Shown here in pieces: positions 28,330 to 35,717 of a DNA stretch of 64,000 nucleotides. The DNA is from Draconibacterium sp. (lineage in GTDB: Bacteria; Bacteroidota; Bacteroidia; Bacteroidales; Prolixibacteraceae), in NCBI GenBank assembly GCA_016705335.1, contig JADIYN010000030.1, positions 1 to 64,000 on the forward strand, written 5' to 3'. The notes beneath the pieces are model-generated. The model saw only the letters and a program-made list of their open reading frames with translations. It did not search any database and was not told where the DNA came from. Position 1 is the first letter of the stretch; each line of letters begins with the position of its first letter. The position numbers and the translations under genes are program-made.

Positions 28330-28878
28330 ATGAAGAGGATAATATTAATAGCATTGATTTTCATTTCAATACAATCATTTGCCCAGAATTTTGGAAATAT
28401 TGCTGTTGGAGAAAAAGCACCCGATTTCAAACTGAAAACAATTCAGGGAAGTGAAATTCAATTGAGTGAATTGTTAAAAAGCAATTCAGTTGTTTTGATT
28501 GTTTTGCGGGGATGGCCGGGTTATCAGTGTCCAGCCTGTACAAAACAGGTGGGTGGCTTAATTTCAGATGCCGATGAATTTTCAGAATTAAAAACTGTTG
28601 TTTTAATGGTTTATCCAGGTCCTTCCGACGAATTACAAAATCATGCCAAAGAATTTACTGAAGATTTCAAATTCCCCGATAACTTCATATTTACCATCGA
28701 TCCTGATTATTCGATGATAAATGAATATGGTTTGCGCTGGGATGCACCCAAAGAAACTGCTTATCCATCAACTTTTGTTATCAGTAAAAATGGAAAAATT
28801 GTGTTCTCAAAAATAAGTACAACTCACGGTGACCGGGCTGATAATGAAGAAATTTTTGAGGCGTTGGGAAAACTTTAG
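28330..28878 (+). CDS. Exported AhpC/TSA-type redoxin with CPAC motif
   Basis: 182 aa. Signal peptide MKRIILIALIFISIQSFAQ, then a redoxin domain (VGEKAPDFKLKTIQGSEIQL). The active site is RGWPGYQCPACTKQVGG, a CxxC placed at the peroxidatic position, with NEYGLRWDAPKETAYPSTFV further on. This form lies between peroxiredoxins and thioredoxin-like proteins; periplasmic peroxide or thiol chemistry is probable. It is monocistronic, with a terminator immediately after the stop. Confidence 0.87.
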   Translation: MKRIILIALIFISIQSFAQNFGNIAVGEKAPDFKLKTIQGSEIQLSELLKSNSVVLIVLRGWPGYQCPACTKQVGGLISDADEFSELKTVVLMVYPGPSDELQNHAKEFTEDFKFPDNFIFTIDPDYSMINEYGLRWDAPKETAYPSTFVISKNGKIVFSKISTTHGDRADNEEIFEALGKL

Positions 28879-28887
28879 TCTCAAAAT

Positions 28888-28924
28888 AAAAAAACCATCG
28901 GATTTGATGATCCCATGGTTTTTA
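28888..28924. terminator. Bidirectional rho-independent terminator
   Basis: AAAACCAT...GGAT and ATCC...ATGGTTTT form a long stem with one C-C mismatch, flanked by A and T runs. It separates the redoxin and DUF4097 genes. Confidence 0.85.
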
Positions 28925-28948
28925 GGTTTTCGAACTTAAGTTTTCACA

Positions 28949-29599
28949 CTAATATTTTCGCAGAAAAATATCGCCGCTAACAGTTTTTAGCTCCACATCT
29001 TTGTTTCCCCCGTTTAAGGTAAGTTCACGTTTGGTTCCTACCCACGAAATTTCTTTCGAATCGGCGTTGTCGAATTTTACATTTGAATACACATCGCCTG
29101 TTACTGTTGACAGATCGATTTTCGCCTGTAGTTTTTCAGGAATTGAATAATCGATAAATCCGCTAACCGAGTTAACAGCCATTTCGCCCTCGCAACCAAT
29201 CAGTTCAACTTCGCCTGAAATGGTATTTACACTAAAATTCAGGTTTTTCGGAACTTTTAATGGTGTAGTTTATTTCGGTGTTGAAATTGCAAAGGTTTTT
29301 TTCTCCTGTTTTCTTTTTGATTCCATCAAAATCAACGTCTTCCACAATTTCGATTTTGCCTGATTTTTCGTTGATATTCAGATTATAAAAATCGTTGTAC
29401 TTGTTATCATCTATATTGGCTGTAGCGTGAAAACCAATGTAATTGTTGTTCCAGACTTCAATTTTAATATTATCGGCAAAACTCAGTTTCATTTCAGTTC
29501 TTTTCCATCAACTTCAATTTGTTTGTCGATTATTTTTTGGGAAAATGTAAGTGTTACAGCTCCCAAAATAATTGCTGATGTGAGTATAAATCGTTTCAT
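28949..29599 (-). CDS. DUF4097-like exported beta-solenoid protein, second copy (frameshifted)
   Basis: Start ATG at 29599 with signal peptide MKRFILTSAIILGAVTLTFS. The frame breaks near 29497 and 29257. Between breaks read LSFADNIKIEVWNNNYIGFH and INEKSGKIEIVEDVDF; after the second, VPKNLNFSVNTISGEVELIG, VNSVSGFIDYSIPEKLQAK and ELKTVSGDIFLRK. Restored length is about 217 aa. The repeating S-G strand pattern is that of DUF4097/head-GIN adhesin-like proteins. It starts 5 bp after the paralogue at 29605-30402, and both end in similar motifs (SGNIYLRKK / SGDIFLRKY), so this is a tandem duplication inside the ECF sigma operon. Confidence 0.75.
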
Positions 29600-29604
29600 G
29601 GCCA

Positions 29605-30402
29605 TTATTTTTTGCGCAGGTAAATATTACCTGAAATCGATTTCAACAGAATTTTGGAACCTCCACCGTTTAGTGTGTAGTTGTTTTTCCCGTTTCCATG
29701 TTTAATCGAAGCCAGTCCATCGGATCTATTATCTCCTTTTTCTGATGATCCGCCAACAAGATTCAGATTGTTATACACATTGCCCGTTACGTTACTTATA
29801 TCGAAAGTGGCTTTGCTGTCGCCGGGCAAGGTTAGGTCGATAAATCCGCTAACCGATGCCAGTGACGATGGTTCGTCCTGACTTACACTGCTAAAAACTG
29901 CCTCAACATTTCCGCTTATTGAATTAACTGTGAACGGGCCGCTGCAATTTGTTATTGTTACATTCGCGCTCAGTGTTTTAATTTCGAGACTGCCTTTGTA
30001 TGAATCAACAGTAATATCGTTGTTGGCAAACGGACTGTTGTAATCAAGGTTTACAGCAATTCCCTGCGGAATTGAAATGGTATATTTGTAATCCATTACC
30101 TGTTTGGTAATTCCCGAAATGGTAACAACACCGTTTTCTTCAGAAACATTTAGTCCAATTTCAGTATTGTCTTCCATGCCTCCCAGAAGCTTGAGTCCTT
30201 CTGCACGTTCCGGGCGTTCCATGTCAAAATTCGATTCAATAACAATTGCGTTTCCGCTTGCATTTTTTACCGAAACTTCGCCCAAAAGCTTTGTAATCTG
30301 AACCTGGTTTTTCACTTTTGGGGTGTACTCAAATTTTTTCCCCTGCCCGAATATCAGTAGCGGGGAAATAAATACAATTACTAATAATATTACTCTTTTC
30401 AT
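29605..30402 (-). CDS. DUF4097-like exported beta-solenoid protein, first copy
   Basis: 265 aa with signal peptide MKRVILLVIVFISPLLIFGQ. The mature protein has short beta-strand repeats, for example ITKLLGEVSVKNASGNAIV, YKGSLEIKTLSANVTITNC, VNSISGNVEAVFSSV, LASVSGFIDLTLPGDSK and LLKSISGNIYLRKK. It matches the DUF4097 family of right-handed beta-sheet proteins frequently paired with ECF sigma factors in Bacteroidota. Its molecular function is unknown. It is the third gene of the sigma/anti-sigma operon. Confidence 0.85.
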   Translation of the reverse strand: MKRVILLVIVFISPLLIFGQGKKFEYTPKVKNQVQITKLLGEVSVKNASGNAIVIESNFDMERPERAEGLKLLGGMEDNTEIGLNVSEENGVVTISGITKQVMDYKYTISIPQGIAVNLDYNSPFANNDITVDSYKGSLEIKTLSANVTITNCSGPFTVNSISGNVEAVFSSVSQDEPSSLASVSGFIDLTLPGDSKATFDISNVTGNVYNNLNLVGGSSEKGDNRSDGLASIKHGNGKNNYTLNGGGSKILLKSISGNIYLRKK

Positions 30403-30542
30403 CTGTTTTATTTTTAAAGTTTTTTCGAAACCAACACCTGAGTTTTTACATTTCTTGTCTCAAAAGTCAATTTCAGATTGTTTTTAATTTATTCAACTTG
30501 TTCCGAAAGATTTCATTAGCCGGCGTTAAATCGGCTTTCGGA

Positions 30543-31307
30543 TTATATGATTGTTTTTACCATATTCTTTGCATATTCTTTCACCTGTTCGTTTGTGTTT
30601 TCGTTGTTCGATATCGATTCAATTTCATCTTTGGCTTCTTTTACTCCCGATTCGGTAAGCACCTGGATGAGGGAAATCTGTAAAAGCGGGTTTTCCTGGA
30701 CAGACAAAGATTTGATGAGTTCTGTTTTAATTTTTTGGTTTTTGTCCATCATTTCCGACAAAGCATTGATTGCAGCCAGCCGCACATTTACGTTTTTATC
30801 GCTGTTCATGGTATTTACCAAAGCATCCACAAGAGTTTCGCTTGCCTGTCCCGATGTTTTGATGTTGTACACAGCTTGTATTTTTTGCGGTCCCGAATAT
30901 TCGCTCAAACCTGCCAATAAAACTTCCTGTTTCATTGTGGTTAGTTCAGCCTGCATGCCTGTAATTTCATTATTTTTTGAGCCTGAAAAATATCCTGTTA
31001 TAAAAGTTCCGGCAATAATTAAAACCGATGCTGCAATTTTTAACCATGCCGGAAACCACACTTTTTTTGCTGTATTTTTTTCGTTCAGTCCGGCCAGTTC
31101 CATAAATTCTTCTTTCATGCCAACAGGTGGTTCAACAGAAGGAAAAGAACCGGTAAATTTTAAAAACGAACTCATTTCGGAGTGAAGCTTTTTGCATGAA
31201 TCGCAGGTTTCCAGATGTTCACTCACCCATGCCGATGTTTTTTCGTCAAGCACTCCATCAATGTATTCCGGAAGTTCTATTCTTATTTCATCACATTTTT
31301 TCATCAC
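30543..31307 (-). CDS. Anti-sigma factor with zinc finger and HEAT-like sensor domain
   Basis: 254 aa. The N-terminal anti-sigma zinc finger has Cys5 and the HLETCDSCKKL motif (HxxxCxxC). A single membrane helix lies at about 89-110 (LKIAASVLIIAGTFITGYF). The extracytoplasmic C-terminus contains HEAT-like helical pairs (VDALVNTMNSDKNVNVRLAA, INALSEMMDKNQKIKTELIK, PLLQISLIQVLTESGVKEA). It overlaps the sigma gene by 4 bp, so the two are translationally coupled. It should bind and inhibit the sigma factor at 31304-31855 until a cell-envelope signal is sensed. Confidence 0.88.
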   Translation of the reverse strand: MMKKCDEIRIELPEYIDGVLDEKTSAWVSEHLETCDSCKKLHSEMSSFLKFTGSFPSVEPPVGMKEEFMELAGLNEKNTAKKVWFPAWLKIAASVLIIAGTFITGYFSGSKNNEITGMQAELTTMKQEVLLAGLSEYSGPQKIQAVYNIKTSGQASETLVDALVNTMNSDKNVNVRLAAINALSEMMDKNQKIKTELIKSLSVQENPLLQISLIQVLTESGVKEAKDEIESISNNENTNEQVKEYAKNMVKTII

Positions 31308-31855
31308 TCAATCATTATTTTGGTATAAATTTCTTTTAGTTTTTGTATTGCCCTGAATGTTTTCACTTTCACAGCATTTTCTGTTGACAAAACAGTTTGT
31401 GCTATCTCCCTGTATGAAAATCCCTGAAATCGGTTCAGCTCAATCAGTTCGCGGTACTCGGGCGGCAGTTGCGACATTGCTTCCATCAGAAACCCGAACG
31501 ATTCTTTCATGTCAGCATCTCTTACTGATTCTGCCTGATCTTTAACGGCTATTTCCTGTTCCTCTTCCACAGTAAAGAATTTCCGCGATTCGTTGTAATG
31601 ATCAATCAGAATATTTCGTGCGATACGAAAAAGCCAGTAGGCAAAAACTTTGTCATCTTTCCAGCTGTGACTGTATTTCAGTATTTTCAAAAAAACGTTT
31701 TGCGTGAGATCGCGGCTGATTTCAGAGTCGTTTGTCATGCGCACAAAATACCCGTAAACCTGTTTGTAATACCTGTCGTACAGAACACCGGCCGCCCGTT
31801 TATCGCCACGCACCAGTTGCTCCATCAGCATTTCATCACTCAGCCGTTCAGTCAT
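31304..31855 (-). CDS. ECF (sigma-70 family) RNA polymerase sigma factor
   Basis: 183 aa. Region 2 contains LYDRYYKQVYGYFVRMTND, DLTQNVFLKILKYSHSW and AYWLFRIARNILIDHYNES. Region 4 contains AMSQLPPEYRELIELNRFQG and YREIAQTVLSTENAVKVKTF. It heads the operon sigma / anti-sigma / DUF4097 / DUF4097. A CTGTGTAAC element about 65 bp upstream, also present before the DUF2807 gene at 52716-53421, may be its own promoter signature. Confidence 0.93.
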   Translation of the reverse strand: MTERLSDEMLMEQLVRGDKRAAGVLYDRYYKQVYGYFVRMTNDSEISRDLTQNVFLKILKYSHSWKDDKVFAYWLFRIARNILIDHYNESRKFFTVEEEQEIAVKDQAESVRDADMKESFGFLMEAMSQLPPEYRELIELNRFQGFSYREIAQTVLSTENAVKVKTFRAIQKLKEIYTKIMIE

Positions 31856-31900
31856 TCAATTTTAATATCGTTTGTTTTTTAATCGTTCAACTGTAATCAA

Positions 31901-31929
31901 TACCTGAAAATAGTTGATTCGTTACACAG
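31901..31929 (-). promoter_or_regulatory. Candidate ECF-type promoter upstream of the sigma gene
   Basis: The minus strand has CTGTGTAAC (31921-31929), identical to the element before the DUF2807 gene at 53509-53517. The -10-like part here is AGGTATT, less convincing than CGTC there. Confidence 0.4.
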
Positions 31930-32059
31930 AATGTAAATATTTATGAAAATTATTTTGAATGAGAATAAAAAAATCCGGAAACCACCAACCCTAAAGCGAT
32001 TCCCGGATAACTTTTGGCCTCATTTTTGCCTTGCAGATGCCTGGAACCGTATCGCGATT

Positions 32060-32305
32060 AACAAGTTTCCGCCTCTTTCGCAGACGGTTCCCGCCTTCTT
32101 GCTAAAAGATTCCGCCTTCTTTTTAACGATTTCCCGCCTTCTTGCAAACGGTTTCCGCTTCTTTTAGACGGATTACGCCTTCCTGCGGACCTGGAAAGTC
32201 GTCCAGGTGTCTTCGCAAGACGGCGGAATGTCTTCGCGAATTGCCGGGTTGACCTTGCAAAACGCGGCAATTGCCCCAAAGACGCCCATTGCCGTTGGCG
32301 AAGCA
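32060..32305. repeat. Array R1: inverted clusters of degenerate 20-22-bp repeats
   Basis: The left arm has six units on the + strand built on TTCCGCCTTCTTGC, with cores starting at 32069, 32091, 32112, 32134, 32155 and 32175 (steps 22, 21, 22, 21, 20). A central inverted repeat ACCTGG / CCAGGT spans 32189-32208. The right arm carries similar units on the minus strand, for example ATTCCGCCGTCTTGCGAAG and ACCCGGCAATTCGCGAAGAC, again about 21 bp apart. Units vary, so this is not a simple satellite. Function is unknown; compare array R2 at 47721-48045. Confidence 0.75.
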
Positions 32306-32421
32306 GAGGGATGAGGCAGCAAACTGGCGAACTTTTTAATCAGGAGTGGCTGGATGAACCGCGATGTAAAAATGAACCTAAATAAACACCGGTTGATTAT
32401 GGGTTCTGATTCTGAATTTCA

Positions 32422-32429
32422 TACATTTG
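32422..32429 (+). promoter_or_regulatory. Promoter-like -7 box downstream of array R1
   Basis: TACATTTG, an exact TAnnTTTG box, followed by AAAAACAAA and 24 bp later an ATGAAC start. The same arrangement follows array R2. Confidence 0.45.
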
Positions 32430-32453
32430 AAAAACAAAAAACCTGATTCAACC

Positions 32454-32540
32454 ATGAACTCCATCGAAACCCAACCCAGCCCTACCATTAAAAACGGTGC
32501 TGAAAAGATGAGAAAAAGTATAAGAACTTCGGGGGATTAA
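32454..32540 (+). CDS. Possible 28-residue peptide downstream of array R1
   Basis: ATGAACTCCATCGAAACC opens 28 codons to TAA (product begins MNSIETQPSPTIKNGAEK). The only support is a promoter-like box at a suitable distance and the parallel ORF at 48177-48257. It could be a truncated relic of a larger gene. Confidence 0.25.
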   Translation: MNSIETQPSPTIKNGAEKMRKSIRTSGD

Positions 32541-32653
32541 GTAGTTAGCACCCATTGTATTTGCGGCATCTTACTGTTAGGACAAATAAAACAAAGAAAC
32601 GCAACCATAATGACTGGAAATTCATCTAATGAAGAAACTCTAAATTCTAAATT

Positions 32654-33010
32654 ATGAACAGACTTTCAATTGCTTTAATTATTTTTCTCTTTGCATTTTC
32701 ATGTAGTAGAGACAATTACGATACGCTTGACTCTTATGTCGTTGGAGAAATAGTAGGTTTCGACTTGAATTGCTCAACCTGCATACTAAAATTTCCTAAT
32801 GATTCTTTGACAATAAGACATGAGCTTGGTGCAAGTAGAGACAATTACTATCAGACAGTTAATCTGATGAAAGATACTTTTGAAATCAACCAAAAGGTGT
32901 TAGTTAAACTAAGAAAAGCAGAAGAAAACGAACTCAGAGCATGTATAACATTGTATCCTTCTTATGACTATATTAATATATACATCGCTGACTTTAAACC
33001 TGTTGAATAA
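32654..33010 (+). CDS. Small lipoprotein of unknown function
   Basis: 118 aa. The start MNRLSIALIIFLFAFSCSRD includes a lipobox (FAFSC). The mature part has YVVGEIVGFDLNCSTCILKF with a CxxC, then TIRHELGASRDNYYQTVNLM and NQKVLVKLRKAEENELRACI; it looks like a compact OB-like beta domain but I do not recognise a family. It stands alone downstream of array R1. The bases right after the stop (CGAACAACGGTTGCTAAC) resemble cassette-type flanks seen after orphan genes. Confidence 0.7.
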   Translation: MNRLSIALIIFLFAFSCSRDNYDTLDSYVVGEIVGFDLNCSTCILKFPNDSLTIRHELGASRDNYYQTVNLMKDTFEINQKVLVKLRKAEENELRACITLYPSYDYINIYIADFKPVE

Positions 33011-33155
33011 CGAACAACGGTTGCTAACTTCAGCAATCCGTCAAGTGCGGCAGCAGTGGTTTTCGGTGGGCATCTTTCCGCTCATTCCCAACGAAAGTTT
33101 TAAAACCTTATTTTCTTCCCCAAACCTTCGTAGCCCCTAAATCCCCCATTGATTT

Positions 33156-33206
33156 CAACCTTATTTTGTGTGGCTGGTTATCATTAAAACCAGTTTAATA
33201 AGGTTG
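33156..33206. repeat. Nested hairpin
   Basis: Two perfect nested stems of 10 and 6 bp in non-coding sequence. It lacks a T run, so it is not an ordinary terminator. Confidence 0.5.
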
Positions 33207-33321
33207 TGGTTTGTGGGTCTTGTTTTTTCTCTACTAAGGTTTTGGAAATAGAATGATAAGGTTTTTTAAAAAATGCATCTTGACCTGTAATGCCATACGA
33301 ACCGTTCCCTTGAAAAGATAA

Positions 33322-33349
33322 AAAGCCGACTCCTTTCGGAACCGGCTTT
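33322..33349. terminator. Terminator hairpin near the mutB 3' end
   Basis: AAAGCCG (33322-33328) and CGGCTTT (33343-33349) with an inner TCC/GGA pair. A runs precede it, giving a T run on the minus strand, where it can end the mut transcript. Confidence 0.65.
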
Positions 33350-33403
33350 CTATATCACATTTCTTTTCTTTCTCTCTCCCTCGGGGAGGGCTGGGGAGGG
33401 GCT

Positions 33404-35554
33404 TTATTTAAACGCCTCAATCAAAATCTCCAGGATTTTCTTTCCGGCTGCGGCAACGCTGGTTCCGGGGCCAAAAATGGCAACGGCACCTGCATCGTAT
33501 AAATACTGATAATCCTGGTGGGGAATAACTCCACCGCAAATCACCATAATATCGTCGCGGCCCAGTTTTTTCAGTTCCTCGATAACGGCAGGCACCAAAG
33601 TTTTGTGGCCTGCTGCCAGCGATGAAACACCAAGTACATGTACGTCGTTTTCAACGGCTTGTTTGGCGGCTTCTTCCGGAGTCTGGAACAGCGGTCCCAT
33701 GTCAACATCGAAACCGATATCGGCATAACCTGTGGCAACAACTTTTGCGCCGCGGTCGTGGCCATCCTGACCCATTTTTGCGATCATGATACGTGGCTGG
33801 CGGCCTTCCATTTCGGCAAATTGTTTTGCCAGTGCCTGAGCTTCCTTAAACTCGTCTTTTCCTTGTGCTTCCGATTTATACACGCCTTCAATTGTTCTGA
33901 TTACTGCTTTATAACGTCCTGCCACTTTTTCGCAGGCATCCGAAATTTCTCCCAAAGATGCACGTTTTTGTGCTGCATCAATCGCCAATTCCAATAAATT
34001 TCCCTTACCGGTTTCGGCACATTTTGTAATTGCAGCCAGCGAAGCCTGAACTTCTGCTTCATTCCGGTTGGCACGCAAAGTTTTTAAACGTTCAATTTGA
34101 GACAAACGAACTGCTGTATTGTCAATATCTAAAATATCAATCGGGTCTTCTTTTTCCAAACGGTATTTATTGATACCAACAATTGTTTGTGTACCACTGT
34201 CAATTTTTCCCTGTGAACGTGCTGCAGCTTCTTCAATGCGCATTTTTGGTACACCTGTTTCAATTGCTTTCGCCATACCACCCAGTTTTTCAACTTCTTC
34301 GATTAACGCCCATGCCTTTTGCGCCAGTTCGTGTGTAAGCGTTTCAACATAATATGAACCTGCCCATGGGTCAACCGAGCGGCAAATTTCAGTTTCCTGC
34401 TGAAGGTAAATTTGTGTATTTCGTGCAATTCGTGCTGAGAAATCAGTTGGCAAAGCAATTGCTTCGTCGAGTGCATTGGTGTGTAAACTCTGCGTGTGGC
34501 CAAGTGTTACAGCCATCGCTTCAATTGCAGTACGACCCACATTGTTAAACGGATCCTGCTCGGTTAACGACCAGCCCGAAGTTTGTGAGTGGGTACGAAG
34601 TGCCATCGATTTTGGATTTTTCGGGTTGAACTGTTTTACCAGTTTTGCCCAAATCATCCGGGCAGCACGCATTTTGGCAATTTCCATAAAATGGTTCATG
34701 CCAATTGCCCAGAAAAACGATAAGCGAGGTGCAAAAGCATCGATATCCATTCCGGCATTTATTCCGGCACGGAGATATTCAAGTCCGTCAGCCAATGTGT
34801 AAGCCATTTCAATATCGGCAGTGGCGCCGGCTTCCTGCATGTGGTAACCCGAAATAGAGATTGAATTGAACTTCGGCATTTTCTGCGAAGTGAATTCAAA
34901 AATATCAGCAATAATTTTCATCGAGAATCCGGGTGGATAAATGTAGGTATTACGCACCATAAATTCTTTCAAAATATCGTTTTGAATAGTTCCCGAAAGT
35001 TGTTCCAGAGTAGCGCCCTGTTCCAGTCCGGTTACGATGTAAAATGCCAAAACCGGCAAAACAGCGCCGTTCATTGTCATCGACACCGACATTTTATCAA
35101 GCGGAATCTGGTCGAAAAGGATTTTCATATCGAGAATTGAATCGATGGCAACACCGGCTTTACCAACATCGCCAATAACACGCGGATGATCGGAATCGTA
35201 GCCGCGGTGGGTTGCAAGGTCGAACGCAACCGACAATCCTTTTTGGCCTGCAGCAAGGTTTCTGCGATAGAATGCATTTGATTCTTCAGCAGTTGAAAAT
35301 CCTGCGTACTGACGGATCGTCCAGGGTTGCATCACATACATTGATGAATACGGACCGCGGAGAAATGGTGCTACACCTGCAGCATAATTCAAATGTTCCA
35401 TTCCTTCCAAATCTTCTTTGGTGTAAACCGGTTTCACCGGAATCTGCTCCGGCGTTTTCCAGTTTTTCTCTATTTTGTTTTCGGCAATCCAACTGGCAGT
35501 ATCTTTTTGCTCAGCAACCGTTTTAATATCTATTTTTTTGAAATCTGGTTTCAT
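33404..35554 (-). CDS. mutB: Methylmalonyl-CoA mutase, large (catalytic) subunit
   Basis: 716 aa, the usual length. It interconverts succinyl-CoA and (R)-methylmalonyl-CoA using adenosylcobalamin, the step used by Bacteroidota to make propionate. The substrate barrel begins near GVAPFLRGPYSSMYVMQPWT, with RQYAGFSTAEESNAFYRRNL. The C-terminal B12 domain has the base-off motif GQDGHDRGAKVVATGYADIG, followed by LGVSSLAAGHKTLVP and GGVIPHQDYQYL. It follows mutA on the same strand with a 163-bp gap. Confidence 0.96.
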   Translation of the reverse strand: MKPDFKKIDIKTVAEQKDTASWIAENKIEKNWKTPEQIPVKPVYTKEDLEGMEHLNYAAGVAPFLRGPYSSMYVMQPWTIRQYAGFSTAEESNAFYRRNLAAGQKGLSVAFDLATHRGYDSDHPRVIGDVGKAGVAIDSILDMKILFDQIPLDKMSVSMTMNGAVLPVLAFYIVTGLEQGATLEQLSGTIQNDILKEFMVRNTYIYPPGFSMKIIADIFEFTSQKMPKFNSISISGYHMQEAGATADIEMAYTLADGLEYLRAGINAGMDIDAFAPRLSFFWAIGMNHFMEIAKMRAARMIWAKLVKQFNPKNPKSMALRTHSQTSGWSLTEQDPFNNVGRTAIEAMAVTLGHTQSLHTNALDEAIALPTDFSARIARNTQIYLQQETEICRSVDPWAGSYYVETLTHELAQKAWALIEEVEKLGGMAKAIETGVPKMRIEEAAARSQGKIDSGTQTIVGINKYRLEKEDPIDILDIDNTAVRLSQIERLKTLRANRNEAEVQASLAAITKCAETGKGNLLELAIDAAQKRASLGEISDACEKVAGRYKAVIRTIEGVYKSEAQGKDEFKEAQALAKQFAEMEGRQPRIMIAKMGQDGHDRGAKVVATGYADIGFDVDMGPLFQTPEEAAKQAVENDVHVLGVSSLAAGHKTLVPAVIEELKKLGRDDIMVICGGVIPHQDYQYLYDAGAVAIFGPGTSVAAAGKKILEILIEAFK

Positions 35555-35717
35555 AATTTTTTTGTTTTTGTATCAAGAAGAAAAGTATCAAGTATCAGGA
35601 TTAGGAAAGCTTCAGGTGAAGTGTCTCGAGAATCAAGATTGAATTCACACGATTTCTGATCTTTTATCTCTTTATTTTTGTCTTGCTACTTGTGTCTGTT
35701 AATCTTGCTACTATTGT

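Larger units (their letters stand above)
31856..32653. other. Long intergenic region carrying repeat array R1
   Basis: About 800 bp. It contains the ECF promoter (31901-31929), repeat array R1 (32060-32305), a promoter-like box (32422-32429), a 28-codon ORF (32454-32540) and about 110 bp before the lipoprotein gene. The + strand frame at 31943-32167 and the minus-strand frame at 32058-32279 run through the array and look like by-products of its 21-bp period. Confidence 0.6.
33011..33403. other. Intergenic region with nested hairpin, terminator and palindromic repeat
   Basis: CAACCTTATT (33156-33165) pairs with AATAAGGTTG (33197-33206) and encloses CTGGTT (33174-33179) / AACCAG (33188-33193). 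A terminator lies at 33322-33349, and CTCCCTCGGGGAGGG-type repeat sequence at about 33366-33400. No gene seen. Confidence 0.6.

Noticed and set aside
30547..31185. Long + strand ORF of 212 codons opposite the anti-sigma gene
   Set aside because: Antisense shadow of a well-supported gene; no domain and hydrophobic, Ser/Phe-rich composition.
32058..32279. Minus-strand ORF of 73 codons with seven-residue Arg-rich repeats
   Set aside because: The repeats follow directly from the 21-bp period of array R1; there is no ribosome-binding site or family likeness.
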